Of a stretch of 64,000 bases of DNA, positions 31,835 to 41,645 are shown one piece after another. The notes under the pieces are model-generated. The model saw only the letters and a program-made list of their open reading frames with translations, was not told the DNA's origin and made no database searches. This DNA comes from Fasciola hepatica (taxonomy: Eukaryota > Platyhelminthes > Trematoda > Plagiorchiida > Fasciolidae), in assembly GCA_948099385.1 (NCBI GenBank), contig CANUEZ040000167.1, positions 3,943,001 through 4,007,000 of the forward strand, read 5' to 3'. The position numbers were made by a program, and so were the translations under genes. The first letter of the stretch is position 1. The number at the start of each line of letters is the position of its first letter.

Positions 31835-33604
31835 ATGGCTAGGAACAGGGCTCAAGAGATCCAAAGAGTGGAGAAATATGCTTTCGAGCGTCGGTTAGCG
31901 GCGTCGGTCCGCACAAACCCAAAGCGATTCTACGCCTACGTGCAATCTCACAAACGTATGAGAGAGAGCGTAGCAACTTTGGAAGGAGCACAGGGACGAC
32001 TAGCTCTAAACGACGAAGACAAGGCTGACATGCTCTTGGAATTCTTTAAGACCATATATCGACCAGAAAATAGTTTGGAGGAAGGAATGGAGGGCCCACA
32101 GGCGCCTCCAAAACCCGAACTTACTGTAGGAGAAGAAGAAGTGTACGCGGAGTTGCAAACTTTGAATGGAAACAAAGCAGCAGGTCCAGACGGGATTCAT
32201 CCAGCAATCGTTCAGCCTCTGGCCGAGGTCCTGAAGGCTCCGGTGACGAAGCTGTGTGAAACGTCACTTAGAGAGGGAATTGTGCCGGGAGACTGGAGGA
32301 GAGCAACAGTGGTAGGCATTTACAAGAGTGGACCCCGGCAAAAGGCGGAAAATTACCGGCCGGTTAGCTTGACTTCAGTACTGTGTAAGTGCCTGGAGCG
32401 AATAGTCAGGAAGCAGATCTCTAGGCATTTGGTTCAACACAACCTCATATCAAATGCTCAGCATGGGTTAGTGGCAGGGCGATCCTGTCTGACGAATCTC
32501 CTGCTGTTCCTCGATGAGGTAACCAAGCGTCTGCACGAAGGGCAATCGATTGCGGTCTGTTACTTGGACTTCAGCAAGGCATTTGATTCCGTGAACCACA
32601 GATTTCTGGACGTCAAACTGCAGTCCATGGGAATTGTTGGAAAGGCAAGACAATGGATAAGTAGTTTCTTAGCAGGGCGAACCTTTAATGTTAAGGTGGG
32701 GAGCCATGTTTCAAAACCGGAAGGTGTAACAAGTGGGGTGCCACAGGGCTCGGTGCTCGGCCCTCTGCTCTTCCTCATCTTCATCAACGACCTAGCACGT
32801 GGGCTTATAAACCCCACCTTTATGTTTGCCGATGACTTCAAGATAGCCGGAGTAGATATAGAACTTGACGTGTTAGCAGTACAAAACTGGGCACGGAAAT
32901 GGGACCTTCCACTAAACCTCACCAAGTGTCAATGCTTGACCACAAATACAGGGGCTAGTGAGAATAGTGTGGGTTGGTTGCAAGTGGTCTCGCAGGTCAA
33001 AGACTTGGGCGTTATAATGGACAACAGCTTTAAGCCGTCAAAGCAGTGCACCTCAGCAGCCAATACGGCCAGGAGGGAACTCTTTCGAGTTAGATCCATT
33101 ATGTCGTGTAGAGATCCGGAGATATTCGTTCCGATATATCAGGCCATAGTTAGACCGCATATGGAGTACTGCGTGCAGGCCTGGGCACCGTACTACCAGA
33201 AAGATATCGACTGTCTGGAGAAAGTGCAAGGGCTAGCCACTAGAATGGTGGCTGGGCAAAGGGGGTTCAACTACACGGAGCGTCTCCGTGCCCTAGACCT
33301 ATTCTCGATGGAAAGACGGCGCATTCGCGGGGATTTGATAGAAACCTTCAAGGTAATGAAAGGACTTTCAGGAATAAGTCGAGAAGACCTTTTTTCGCTG
33401 ATCCCCGAGAGAGGCACAAGGGGGCATAGCCTTAGATTACAAAGGAAACATTCGAGGCTCCAAATTAGGGCGAAGTACTTCTCAAATAGAGTGGTACCCT
33501 ATTGGAATAAGCTCCCGGAAGAGGTCATAAATACCACAACAGTAAAGGCCTTTAAGAAAGCAGTAGACCTATGTTGGGTGGCAGTATACCCCGAGTTATG
33601 TTAA
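31835..33604 (+). CDS. CR1-like reverse transcriptase (589 aa, endonuclease missing)
   Basis: Uninterrupted from the in-frame ATG 31835 to TAA 33602. The true ORF2 start is lost by 5' truncation, so this Met is internal. Residues about 1-110 are the linker (RFYAYVQSHKRMRE). The RT follows: AAGPDGIHPAIVQPLAEVLK, NYRPVSLTSVLCKCLERIV, QHGLVAGRSCLTNLLLFLDE, VCYLDFSKAFDSVNHRF (motif A), VTSGVPQGSVLGPLLFLIF (motif B) and FMFADDFKIAG (motif C). The thumb and C-terminus include VKDLGVIMDNSFK, AIVRPHMEYCVQAWAPYY and YFSNRVVPYWNKLPEEVI. All active-site residues are present. Without the endonuclease or a promoter of its own it is not expected to move by itself. Confidence 0.9.
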   Translation: MARNRAQEIQRVEKYAFERRLAASVRTNPKRFYAYVQSHKRMRESVATLEGAQGRLALNDEDKADMLLEFFKTIYRPENSLEEGMEGPQAPPKPELTVGEEEVYAELQTLNGNKAAGPDGIHPAIVQPLAEVLKAPVTKLCETSLREGIVPGDWRRATVVGIYKSGPRQKAENYRPVSLTSVLCKCLERIVRKQISRHLVQHNLISNAQHGLVAGRSCLTNLLLFLDEVTKRLHEGQSIAVCYLDFSKAFDSVNHRFLDVKLQSMGIVGKARQWISSFLAGRTFNVKVGSHVSKPEGVTSGVPQGSVLGPLLFLIFINDLARGLINPTFMFADDFKIAGVDIELDVLAVQNWARKWDLPLNLTKCQCLTTNTGASENSVGWLQVVSQVKDLGVIMDNSFKPSKQCTSAANTARRELFRVRSIMSCRDPEIFVPIYQAIVRPHMEYCVQAWAPYYQKDIDCLEKVQGLATRMVAGQRGFNYTERLRALDLFSMERRRIRGDLIETFKVMKGLSGISREDLFSLIPERGTRGHSLRLQRKHSRLQIRAKYFSNRVVPYWNKLPEEVINTTTVKAFKKAVDLCWVAVYPELC

Positions 33605-33809
33605 GCAGCTTTTAGGGTCAGATGCAATTTACTTATTGTTTCCACCTTACTCTGCCAGGGCTGATACTGCACAAAATGTCTGCCTTTCAGAAAAAGAAAA
33701 TCACGCAGTGTTGGGAGCTACGGAAACGCGCCGACAACACAACTATCTGGACACACGATTGGCTCTAGCCACACCAAGTCCTGTGCAAACTGAACTGAAC
33801 TGAACTGAC
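33605..33809 (+). repeat. Element E 3' UTR with (ACTGA)n terminus
   Basis: Noncoding tail. 33712-33772 is similar to 9215-9285. The last 20 bases are ACTGA repeats, as at the ends of copies A and C. A short 3' microsatellite is a common LINE ending. Confidence 0.7.
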
Positions 33810-33919
33810 AACTGGACTTGTCCATGATCACGCCTGCGCTACGCCGGGTTCTGCTTTGTGCTTCGTGGATATATATTACTTTGTGGTTTTTGTGGCATCT
33901 CAGCGGATTTATAAAGAAT

Positions 33920-34925
33920 ATGAGTTCAGTTACCTCTGATAAGCAGTGTGCGTGTTTGGTATGCAAGAAAGATATTGGTCCTCTGGTCGAAGCCCTGATG
34001 TGTGATTATTGCGAGGGATGGATTCACCTAAAGTGTACAAATGCCGACAGGGATAAATATTAGTGGCTGAGTTCCTGTAGCTCCCCATTGCTGCAGATTT
34101 TATGCACAGACTGTCCCGCCGCAAATAAAAGAAAAAAGAAGAATCTGATGCAGCGGCGAACCAGGCACCCGCGGCACCGTGGGCAACGAGCCCCAGGCTC
34201 CACGCAGTAGTCGCTTATTGCGCTACCAACAGTCAATCGAGGGCAGTGAAGAAGCAGTGCCGAAAGAAATTCGTCGTCACCGACAAAGCCGAAGTAGCTG
34301 TATGTTCGAAAGACAATGCTTTTGTTCCGAAGGTATCGAATGCAGCCGGCGGGGATACAGGCCCCGGTCCAGGGCAGACGGAAACCATGGGTCAGTGGAA
34401 AACGGTAAAGTCGCGTCAACGGATGGCGCCACCACCAAGGACACAATGCTTTCTAGTCGTGAATCTGCCGGAATCAACCGAGTTGGTGTCACAAAGTAGA
34501 TTAGATCACGACGTGTCTTCTATGGGACATATCCGCCAAGATATTTTCCAAATATAAGGAAAACCTGGCAAATAATGTAAAGGTCAAGGCCGTTTTTCGC
34601 TTGGGGGAAACAAATGAGAATGATAACCCTCGTCCGCTAAAGGTGGCCTTGGGTTCCGATGAGGAATGCCGCTGGGTGCTACAGCGTTCCTACAGAGTAA
34701 AAGGAGGGAAACGGCGACTTCTTCATGATCTTGACCCCGAGGAAAGAGAGAGGCAACGGTTAGCGTTGAGAGAGCTCCACCAACGCCAGAGAAATGGAGA
34801 AACCCGGTCTTTTTATCCGGGATTTTCCTGTACAACAGAGGCGTCTTCAACTGAGGTGGGAACCGTTCACTCTCAACAGCATCACCATTCAGGTGGCCCC
34901 GGCGGTGGAGGTGCAATGAGGGTCA
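33920..34925 (+). pseudogene. LINE F ORF1 (PHD-like finger and RRM-like region), broken
   Basis: ATG 33920 begins MSSVTSDKQCACLVCKKDIG. The finger continues as LMCDYCEGWIHLKC, a typical PHD-like Cys4-His-Cys core. A TAG near 34061 and frameshifts follow. From about 34570 an open frame gives VKVKAVFRLGETNENDN, RPLKVALGSDEECRWVLQ and DLDPEERERQRLALRELHQR, an RRM-like nucleic-acid-binding region with a charged helix. It ends near 34920, just before ORF2 starts. Confidence 0.7.
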
Positions 34926-34939
34926 GTAAGGCGAGGGAA

Positions 34940-34990
34940 GACAGAAGAGGAAAAGCACTTATCATGTCGTCTAATGTCAGGAGTCTGTTG
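34940..34990 (+). pseudogene. Start of LINE F ORF2
   Basis: The codons for ALIMSSNVRSLL are the usual first strand of the LINE endonuclease ('...NARSL..K'). The frame is cut at 34990 by the insertion of LINE G and continues at 38705. Confidence 0.75.
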
Positions 34991-34994
34991 GCCC

Positions 34995-35075
34995 GGTGGT
35001 GGTCGAGTGGTTTAGAGCGTTTGCTTACCACCTCGGAGGTCCGAAGTTCGAATCCCCGTTACCATCGGTTACTTT
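34995..35075 (+). promoter_or_regulatory. tRNA-like 5' head of LINE G with A and B boxes
   Basis: GGTCGAGTGGTTTAGAGCG fits an internal RNA polymerase III A box in a D-arm context, and AGTTCGAATCCCCG fits a B box/T-arm (usual GGTTCGAATCC). GTGGTGG near the start can pair with TTACCAT after the T-arm. It most resembles a Ser- or Leu-type tRNA, but the T stem has mismatches. Probably a tRNA-derived promoter, not a working tRNA. Confidence 0.55.
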
Positions 35076-35163
35076 GGTGATGGACGGTAATTCACTATCA
35101 CCCGAATCGTTACCACACCTGAGCTGTTGAGAACTTACGTGGTTCTTCTCCATTCTCCCTGCT

Positions 35164-36724
35164 TTGTGGCTGGACTCCCTAGCAGTACCCGTCCAACATC
35201 TCCCATTGAACTGCACGAATACAAAGAATTCCATACTGCACCGGTCGTCGCGCAGGATAATCAGGACCGCGCTGCCCATTGCATCGAGCGGGGTGGGTAA
35301 TGATAAGTGGGCTACTGCTCAGAGTTCCCTCTCTTTTATTCAACCTTTGTCTTCTGTCCCTAACCATCCCTCTTTGCCCCATCTATCCACTCATAATGCT
35401 CTCACTGATAACACGGTCGATACTCGCAACGATTCACTGTCTAATAGTATCGCGAATAATCCTCTGTCTGGTAACTCACATTTTCTCAAACCTCGTCAGC
35501 CTCTTAATCTCGGCTCCTTCAAAGTGCGTACACTCATGCAGGCCGGTCAGCAGACGTGCCTAGCGCTCACAATAAATTCTCTGAAGATTGATGTCTGTTG
35601 CTTAAACGAAACGCGTATCCAGGATTCGAGCAGTGCTCCTGGTATCCCATCAAGGTATATTCTGCGCACCTCAGGAGACGAAGCAGCTAGAGCTGTGAGT
35701 CAACGTGGTGTAGGAATTGTATTGCCTGACAAGGCTGAGGCTGCCCTTTTAGATTGGATTCCTGTTAACAGTCGTTTATGTGCAGTTAGACTCTAGGGGT
35801 CAGTTGGCGTTCGAAAGGATAGTTGTGTTAAGCGCAATTTGTTTGTGATCCTGGCGTACGCCCCAACGGACTGCAGCTCAGACTTGCAGAAAGATGAGTT
35901 CTACGATGAACTGGGCACCCTCGTTCGCAGCAGTAAAGGTTCTGAGATTGTAGTGCTAGCTGGTGACCTCAGTGCACAAGTTGGCAAACTTAGGGTGTCA
36001 GAAGCCTGTTTAGGTGGGCGTTGTGCTTTACCCGCTGAGCGCACAGATAACGGGGATAAGCTTCTTCAGTTTTGTGCAGACAATCGATTTTTCTTGTTTA
36101 GCACAAATTTCCGACACAGCTCGCTTCGCACAGCGACATGGCGCTCTCACTCTACAGGTAATTTGAGTCAAGTTGATCATATCGCCGTAAGCTACCGGTG
36201 GTGCAGTTCTGTTCAGAACTGCAGGTCTTACTGGTCCACGTACGTAGAATCGGACCGTGCATTCGTTTTAATGCGATTATCTCTCCAACTCCATGGTAGT
36301 CGTCGCAAACCGCAAACGCGATTAACCGTGCAACGTTTGTGTGATCCAGAAGTACGCACCCAGTATGAGCAGAAGTTAGCACATGAGCTAGGATTCACGG
36401 AGAACAGTAATGTAGATGAGCATTGGGCTCATATCAAACAGGCGATGCACGTTGCAGCAGGTTTTGCCTGCGGACCTAGATCCGTTGTCCATCAAAGACA
36501 CTGGATGTCACAAGAGTCGCTGAGTATAATGGAGCAAAAGGGTCAGCTTTCTAACCGTAAGGAGATGAATAAGATGCGGAGGAAGCTGCAAAGACAAGTT
36601 ATGAAAAACCTTAAGAATGATCGCGAAAATTGGTGGGTCAAGGTAGCCGAAGAAATGGAAATAGCATCTGCTTCAGGTAACAGTCAAAGACTGTTCAAAC
36701 TTATTCGTGACACCGGTGGACGAT
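35164..36724 (+). pseudogene. LINE G endonuclease domain
   Basis: A Ser/Asn-rich leader (35164-35520) precedes LGSFKVRTLMQAGQQ, the N-terminal endonuclease strand. Next come VCCLNETRIQD (catalytic Glu), RGVGIVLPDKAEAALLDW and VNSRLCAVRL, then a TAG at 35794. The frame resumes as NLFVILAYAPTDCSS, VVLAGDLSAQVG (GDxN/S motif), RTDNGDKLLQF, LFSTNFRH and TWRSHSTGNLSQVDHIAVS, then 'ESDRAFVLMRL' where 'SDH' is expected. A TGA at 36724 ends this part. The leader is also found at 52.2-52.6 kb (-). Confidence 0.85.
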
Positions 36725-37866
36725 GAACTCTGGTCAGTGAAATGATTTGGGATAGAAATGGAAAACCCATCCATAGCAAACAGGAGAATTTTGAGTGTTG
36801 GGCCGAATACTTCAAGGAAGAGTTTAGCTGGCCGCACGCTAGTGTGGTTACTCCCGTGTCAACAGCTGTGACTCCTTGGGTGGTATCATTTGAGCCCCCA
36901 TCGGAAGTAGAAGTAGGGTCATGTATTCGATTACTGAGGCGGGGGAAAGCGGCAGGTCCCGACGAAGTTCCTCCAGTTCTTTTCAAACTGGGTGGAAATG
37001 TTTTGATAAAATCACCTACTACCTTGCTCCGTGACATTTGGAACGAGGAGCGTATTCCGTTAATATAGAGCGAGTCATTGATTGTTCCCATCTTCAAGAA
37101 GGGAATACGCAATGACCGCAGTAATCATCGTGGGATTAGCTTAATTCCGATAGTCACCAAAGTATCAGCCTCGATTCTGCACCGTCTTACACCTGCTCGC
37201 GAGAGGAACACCCGTGAACAGCAGGCTGGATTCCGCCCAGGTCGAGGATGCATCGACCAGATTTTTACTCTCCGCCGACTACTTGAAACGCGTCATACGC
37301 ACCGCCGACCGACGGTAGTTGTTTTCATAGACCTGACAGGCGCTTTCGATTCAGTTGATCGAACATCGTTTTTCAGTGTTCTTCATCGAAAAGGTATGCC
37401 CCAGAAGTTCGTGAACCTAATGAGATCATTGTATTCTCATACTTCTGGCCGCGTAAGAGTTTACGGTGAACTATCCGGTCGGTTCGAAACAACCAGTGGT
37501 GTTCGACAGGGATGTCCCGTGTCTCCATTCCTGTTCATCATCGTCATGGACAAAGCAATGGAGAGTGCGCTGCAAAATCTTCAGGATATAGGCGTCGAAC
37601 TAGGAAATAGTGAAAAGCTATGTGACCTAGATTACGCGGAAAACGTTGTCTGCTTGTTCGAATCCGCGGAACATGCTCAACGCGCACTAGATAGACTCTT
37701 AGAAGCTGTAGCTCCATTTGGCATGCGCTTTGCACCTTCAAAGTGCAAGGTGATGTTACATCATCATCATCATCGTACAGTTACAATACTGGACGTCAAG
37801 GATTCCGAGGTTGATGCTCGATGGGGAGGTGCTGTCAGTTGTCGACCACTTCACCTACCTCGGTAG
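36725..37866 (+). pseudogene. LINE G reverse transcriptase domain
   Basis: Reads WDRNGKPIHSKQENFECWAE, RRGKAAGPDEVPPVLFKLGG and IWNEERIPLI, a TAG at 37066, then LIVPIFKKGIRNDRSNHRGI, QQAGFRPGRGCIDQIFTLRR, VVFIDLTGAFDSVDR (motif A Asp retained), TSGVRQGCPVSPFLFIIVMD (motif B) and LCDLDYAENVVCLF. The last should be 'YADD' and has lost both the standard second Asp and its neighbour. An in-frame (CAT)n run gives HHHHH at 37760. A frameshift follows at about 37815. Confidence 0.87.
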
Positions 37867-38503
37867 CTGCGTAACGACGGATGGTAGCACAGTAGTAGAG
37901 GTGAGCACGCATATATCCAAGGCTCGAGCGGCGTACGCTGGACTGAAGCACTTGTGGCGCCGACCTGGTATTTCACTGAAGTTGAAAGGTCGTGTATACT
38001 GTGCTGCAGTGCGTTCAGTTTTGTTGTATGGTTGCGAAACTTGGGGTCTGCGTGCTGAAGATATTCGTCGTCTTGAGGTTTTCGACCATCGATGTTTACG
38101 TAGTATCGCTAGGATTGGGTGGAATAGCCGAGTAAGCAACGATGAGGTCAGAAAGCGAGTATTGGGTACTAATTCAGAGAACGTTCTGTCATATCGTATC
38201 CAGTGTAGTAGACTTCGTTGGTTGGGGCATGTGTTACGTATGACAAACACACGTCTACCGTACCGTGTTCTGTTCTCCGTTCCTCCTCAGGAGTGGAAGA
38301 AACCACGTAGAGGTCAACAGATGACGTGGCAGCGAGGAATGAGAAAATGTACAGGAAACTTGGGAAAAGTAGGTGCTTCACGTCTTCGTGGTTGAGGTCC
38401 AAAAGATCCGTCTACCAGTTGGGTGGAGACACTGAAGGATATGGTAGCGAACCGCGAACAGTGGCGATCGTGTTGTCACTTTCTGTCGAATCAGAATGAT
38501 TGA
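37811..38503 (+). pseudogene. LINE G C-terminal region
   Basis: Frame-shifted continuation: LDGEVLSVVDHFTYLGSCVT, RVYCAAVRSVLLYGCETWGL, RRLEVFDHRCLRSIARIGW, SRVSNDEVRKRVLGT and RLRWLGHVLRMTNTRLPYRV, then EWKKPRRGQQMTWQRGM. After one TGA at 38393 it ends WVETLKDMVANREQWRSC. This C-terminal block is typical of RTE-clade ORF2. A short 3' UTR (38504-38690) and the GAT tail follow. Confidence 0.85.
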
Positions 38504-38704
38504 TCGATGTGCGTTTGTACAGTTAGACTGTGTATTCGATGTGTTGGCTACTAGGGCATTCTTTCCTTTTCCCACCCATGTAGGTCCACTCCCTGTCCAC
38601 CTTGTATATTCATACTTTCTAATTCAACGTGCAAGATGGTGAGAAATGCAGTGGTCAGTGGCGCTTGCCCTACTGTTTAACGCTGTACGATGATGATGAT
38701 GATG

Positions 38705-39386
38705 AACAAGCGAGATGAGCTGGAGGCATGTTTGGTTCAGCACTCGCCAACATTGGTCGCCTTGACGGAGACGTGGCTTACCGGTGAGGTGCAGGATTTG
38801 GAAGTGGCTATCCCAGGATACACATAACTGTGCTGATAGGAACCAAGCTAAGGGAGGAGGAGGCGTGGCGATGTACATTCTATCCGACGTCCCTTCGCTA
38901 CAGTTGGATCGCCTAATAGACCCGGAGGGCTTTGAAGAATCTCTTCGGTGTCGCGTGAAGCTGACACCCAGTGGATTTGAGTCTGTCGGAGTCATTTATC
39001 GGTCCCCAGAAGCAGATCCTCGGGAAACACTGACTGGCGTAAGACGTTGGGCTGGCGATGGTCACTGTCTAATTTTGGGTGACTTCAACTCGTCGAATGT
39101 GGACTGGGAGAACTTACGGTGCAAGGCAGGGGCGGATTTATTTTCCCGCGAGCTCCTTTCAACAGTGCTGGAACTTTCCTTGTACCAACACGTCAGAAAG
39201 CCGACCCGAACCCAGGCTGACCATACGTCCATCCTAGATCTGGTGATATCTCCAAGGCATTCCGGTGTTGATCAAATTGAGTACCTACCGCCACTAGGGT
39301 GCAGTGACCATGCAGTGTTGACCACCAGCTGGAATAGAGGAGCGACGTTTGTTCCCAGACCACAGGGTGAACTCAACGTCTGGTGA
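38705..39386 (+). pseudogene. LINE F endonuclease domain
   Basis: Continues ORF2 after the nested insertion: NKRDELEACLVQHSPTLVAL and TETWLTGEVQDLEVAIPGY, then one or two lesions near 38825. Then come NQAKGGGGVAMYILSDV, SVGVIYRSPEADPRE, CLILGDFNSSNVDWENLR (GDFN), TSILDLVISPRHSG and LGCSDHAVLTTSWN (SDH intact). Active-site residues look complete, so only the reading frame is damaged. A TGA occurs at 39384. Confidence 0.85.
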
Positions 39387-41455
39387 ATGCCGTTCCAACA
39401 AGTCAGGGAGGCTGCATCCTCAGTGATGTGGTATCCGCCAGAACCCTACGACATGGACGAGGTTTGGGGAGTAATTCGGGATGAAATCCTTCAATTATGC
39501 CAGACGTTTGCTCCACTATCCAGACAGCGACCGCATGCCAAAGGCCCACCTTGGTTTGACTCACAACTTAGGCATCTTTTGAAGCGTCGGGACCGAGCAT
39601 GGAAACAATGTCACGCGACTGGAGAGGGATATGACCGATGCCGCACCATCCAGAATCAGTGTACCCAAATGAAGCGAGAAAAGCGACGTATCTTCCAGGA
39701 GACGTTAGCAATGGACTCAGTTCGAGCACTTAAACGTTTGTTCGCATATCTGTGACGGAGGGCGCGAACCACAACTGCAATTCCAGCCCTACAGGACGGA
39801 CACTTGCTGGGAGTTACAGATGAACACAAGGCAGAGATACTGGCGGGACACTACTTGTCAGTCTGTGCTCTTGAACAGAGGCGCAATCGTCCCTCACACA
39901 TCGCAGTGGGTGCCCCTCAAATGTCGTGCCAAGAAATCACCGAGGAAGAAGTGGCGGCAACCATGCGCACCATCAGAGTCAACCAATCCCCGGGACCTGA
40001 TGGTGTTCATCCTTTAGTGGTAAAGGAGCTGGCCGATGTGTTAACTCAACCGGTCACACTACTGTTCAACGCATCTTTAGCAGCAGGAAAGCTCCCCCAA
40101 GAATGGAAGAAAGCGGTCATCGTGCCACTACACAAAGCTGGGGCGGGGGCTGAGGCTGTCAACTACCGACCTGTCAGTCTAACACCGGTGGTAGGAAAGG
40201 TTATGGAGCACCTGCTGGAAACGCGAATCCGAGAACATATTGGGTATACGACCTACTATGCCGACAACAACATGGTTTTTGGAAAAGTAGATCGTGCCTG
40301 ACAAACTTGGTAATCGCACGAGAACGCTGGACGATGGCCAAGGCTGAAGGACACCCTACGGACGTAATCTTCGTGGGTTTTAGCAAAGCTTTTGACAAAG
40401 TCCCGCATGACCGTCTATTAGGTAGGCTTAAGGCTCTTGGTGTTGTAGATCCCTTGATTCTGTGGATAGAGGACTTTCTAAAAGGTAGAAACTTTGCAGT
40501 ACGAGTAGCACAGTCATTGTCAACTTGGCAAGTGGCAACTAGTGGTGTTACACAAGGATCGGTTCTGGGTCTGCTCCTCTTCCTGGTCTATACCAATGAT
40601 CTACCACCAGTTTTTCAATCGCCGTGTCTCACCCACGCAGACGACCTTAAGATATGGCGCACGAGAACATCAAATGCAGGCTAGCTCGTTCTTCAGCTGG
40701 ACATCAAAGCCCTTGAGAGATGGTCAGATCTGTGGTCACTGCCAGTCAACACCGACAAGTGTGCGCAAATGCGAGTAGGAGCACCGTCCAGCAGTGGAAT
40801 GTAAAATATACACGGAGCACCACTTCGGCTTTCTGTCTGCGAAAAAAGTCTGGGAGTGATGGTGGCCTCGTCACTAAAAACGAGGCACCACACTGATAGA
40901 GTTTGTTCGTCAGCGTGGAGTATCCTCGGGCCGATTACTCGATCATTCGGCCATCTCTCACTCAACGCCTTCAAGGTACTGTATGCAACCCATGTGCGTC
41001 CCAGGTTGGAATATGGGGGCCAGCGGTTTTCCCTTGTACGTTGGCAGAATTGGAAAGAGTACAGAGAGGCGCAGCCCGCCTTATCGGAGGGCTACGCGGG
41101 GTCAGCTACGAAGAGCGGCTGAAGATCACAGGGCTGTTTTCAGTGGCCTGTCGGAGAGTCCGGGGAGACCTGATCTTAACCAGGCGTATCATCAGAGGCG
41201 ACTTCGGCCCAGAACTACGTGCAGAGCTCCCTCTCCGCGGACATGGCCGTACGAGGGGACACCCACTAACTCTAAAGAAACTGCAGTCGGTGGGCCTCCC
41301 ACCGGAGTACCGCCTATCTCGGAGGGTGACCAGTCTATGAAACTCGCTGCCAGCCGAAGTGGTGGAAGAGCCTAACGACACATTGTTCAAGCGACTTCTG
41401 GATGTATTTCTAAAGAGGTGGTGGGAAACACATGAGTCCACATCACTGAGCTGTA
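39387..41455 (+). pseudogene. LINE F reverse transcriptase and C-terminal domain
   Basis: The linker 39387-39755 contains GPPWFDSQLRHLLKRRDRAW. RT follows: SPGPDGVHPLVVKELADVL, VNYRPVSLTPVVGKVMEHLL, a lesion near 40300, IFVGFSKAFDKVPHDRL (motif A Asp position changed: the usual LDFSKAFD reads VGFSKAFD, leaving the second Asp), ATSGVTQGSVLGLLLFLVYT and LTHADDLKIWR (motif C Asp pair kept). The C-terminus in shifted frames has LERVQRGAARLIGGLRGVSY and RGHGRTRGHPLTLKK, then NSLPAEVVEEPND near 41340. It ends near 41455. Confidence 0.82.
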
Positions 41456-41541
41456 GTGAGAAGGTTTACACGGGAGAGATACCCTCTGCCTCTATTATGA
41501 ACGCGCTGGAAGACGGAAATTGGCAGTACTGTCCGAAGGTG
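41456..41541 (+). repeat. Diverged CR1 ORF1/ORF2 junction before copy C
   Basis: AACGCGCTGGAAGACG and the following bases align with AACGCGCTGGTAGACG at 15082 of copy A, with about 75% identity by eye. It encodes IMNALEDGNWQYCPKVDD. Identity rises abruptly at 41542. Confidence 0.6.
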
Positions 41542-41645
41542 GATGACAGCGCCCCCCCGCCAGTCTGGATGTTGTGGCAACTCCTATGGAGATGGATTGG
41601 GAGTCGTCTTAAGTTCTGGATCGTCAGCCTGCGTTATGCACACCA

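Larger units (their letters stand above)
31825..33809 (+). mobile_element. 5'-truncated CR1-like LINE with intact RT (element E)
   Basis: Begins inside ORF2, past the endonuclease (at the point equivalent to YTKLRNE of copy A), and ends with a 3' UTR and an ACTGAACTGAACTGA tail at 33790-33808. The complete RT frame makes this the youngest-looking LINE copy here. Confidence 0.85.
34991..38704 (+). mobile_element. RTE-like LINE G nested in LINE F
   Basis: About 3.7 kb with a tRNA-like 5' head, endonuclease, reverse transcriptase, C-terminal region and a (GAT)n 3' tail at 38692-38704. Motif set and tail type fit the RTE clade. ORF breaks are few (three in-frame stops and one frameshift), and most domains remain readable. 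It is nearly full length. Confidence 0.85.
33810..41455 (+). mobile_element. CR1-like LINE F, split by nested RTE-like LINE G
   Basis: 5' part 33810-34990 (5' UTR, ORF1, first codons of ORF2) and 3' part 38705-41455 (rest of ORF2) belong together. Removing 34991-38704 joins NVRSLL directly to NKRDELEACLVQHS, a normal LINE endonuclease start. It has no recognisable 3' UTR because CR1 sequence begins at about 41456. Confidence 0.85.

Noticed and set aside
34995..35075. Functional tRNA gene
   Set aside because: A and B boxes are present but the T stem has mismatches and the anticodon arm is unclear; it sits exactly at the LINE G 5' end, so a tRNA-derived head is more likely.
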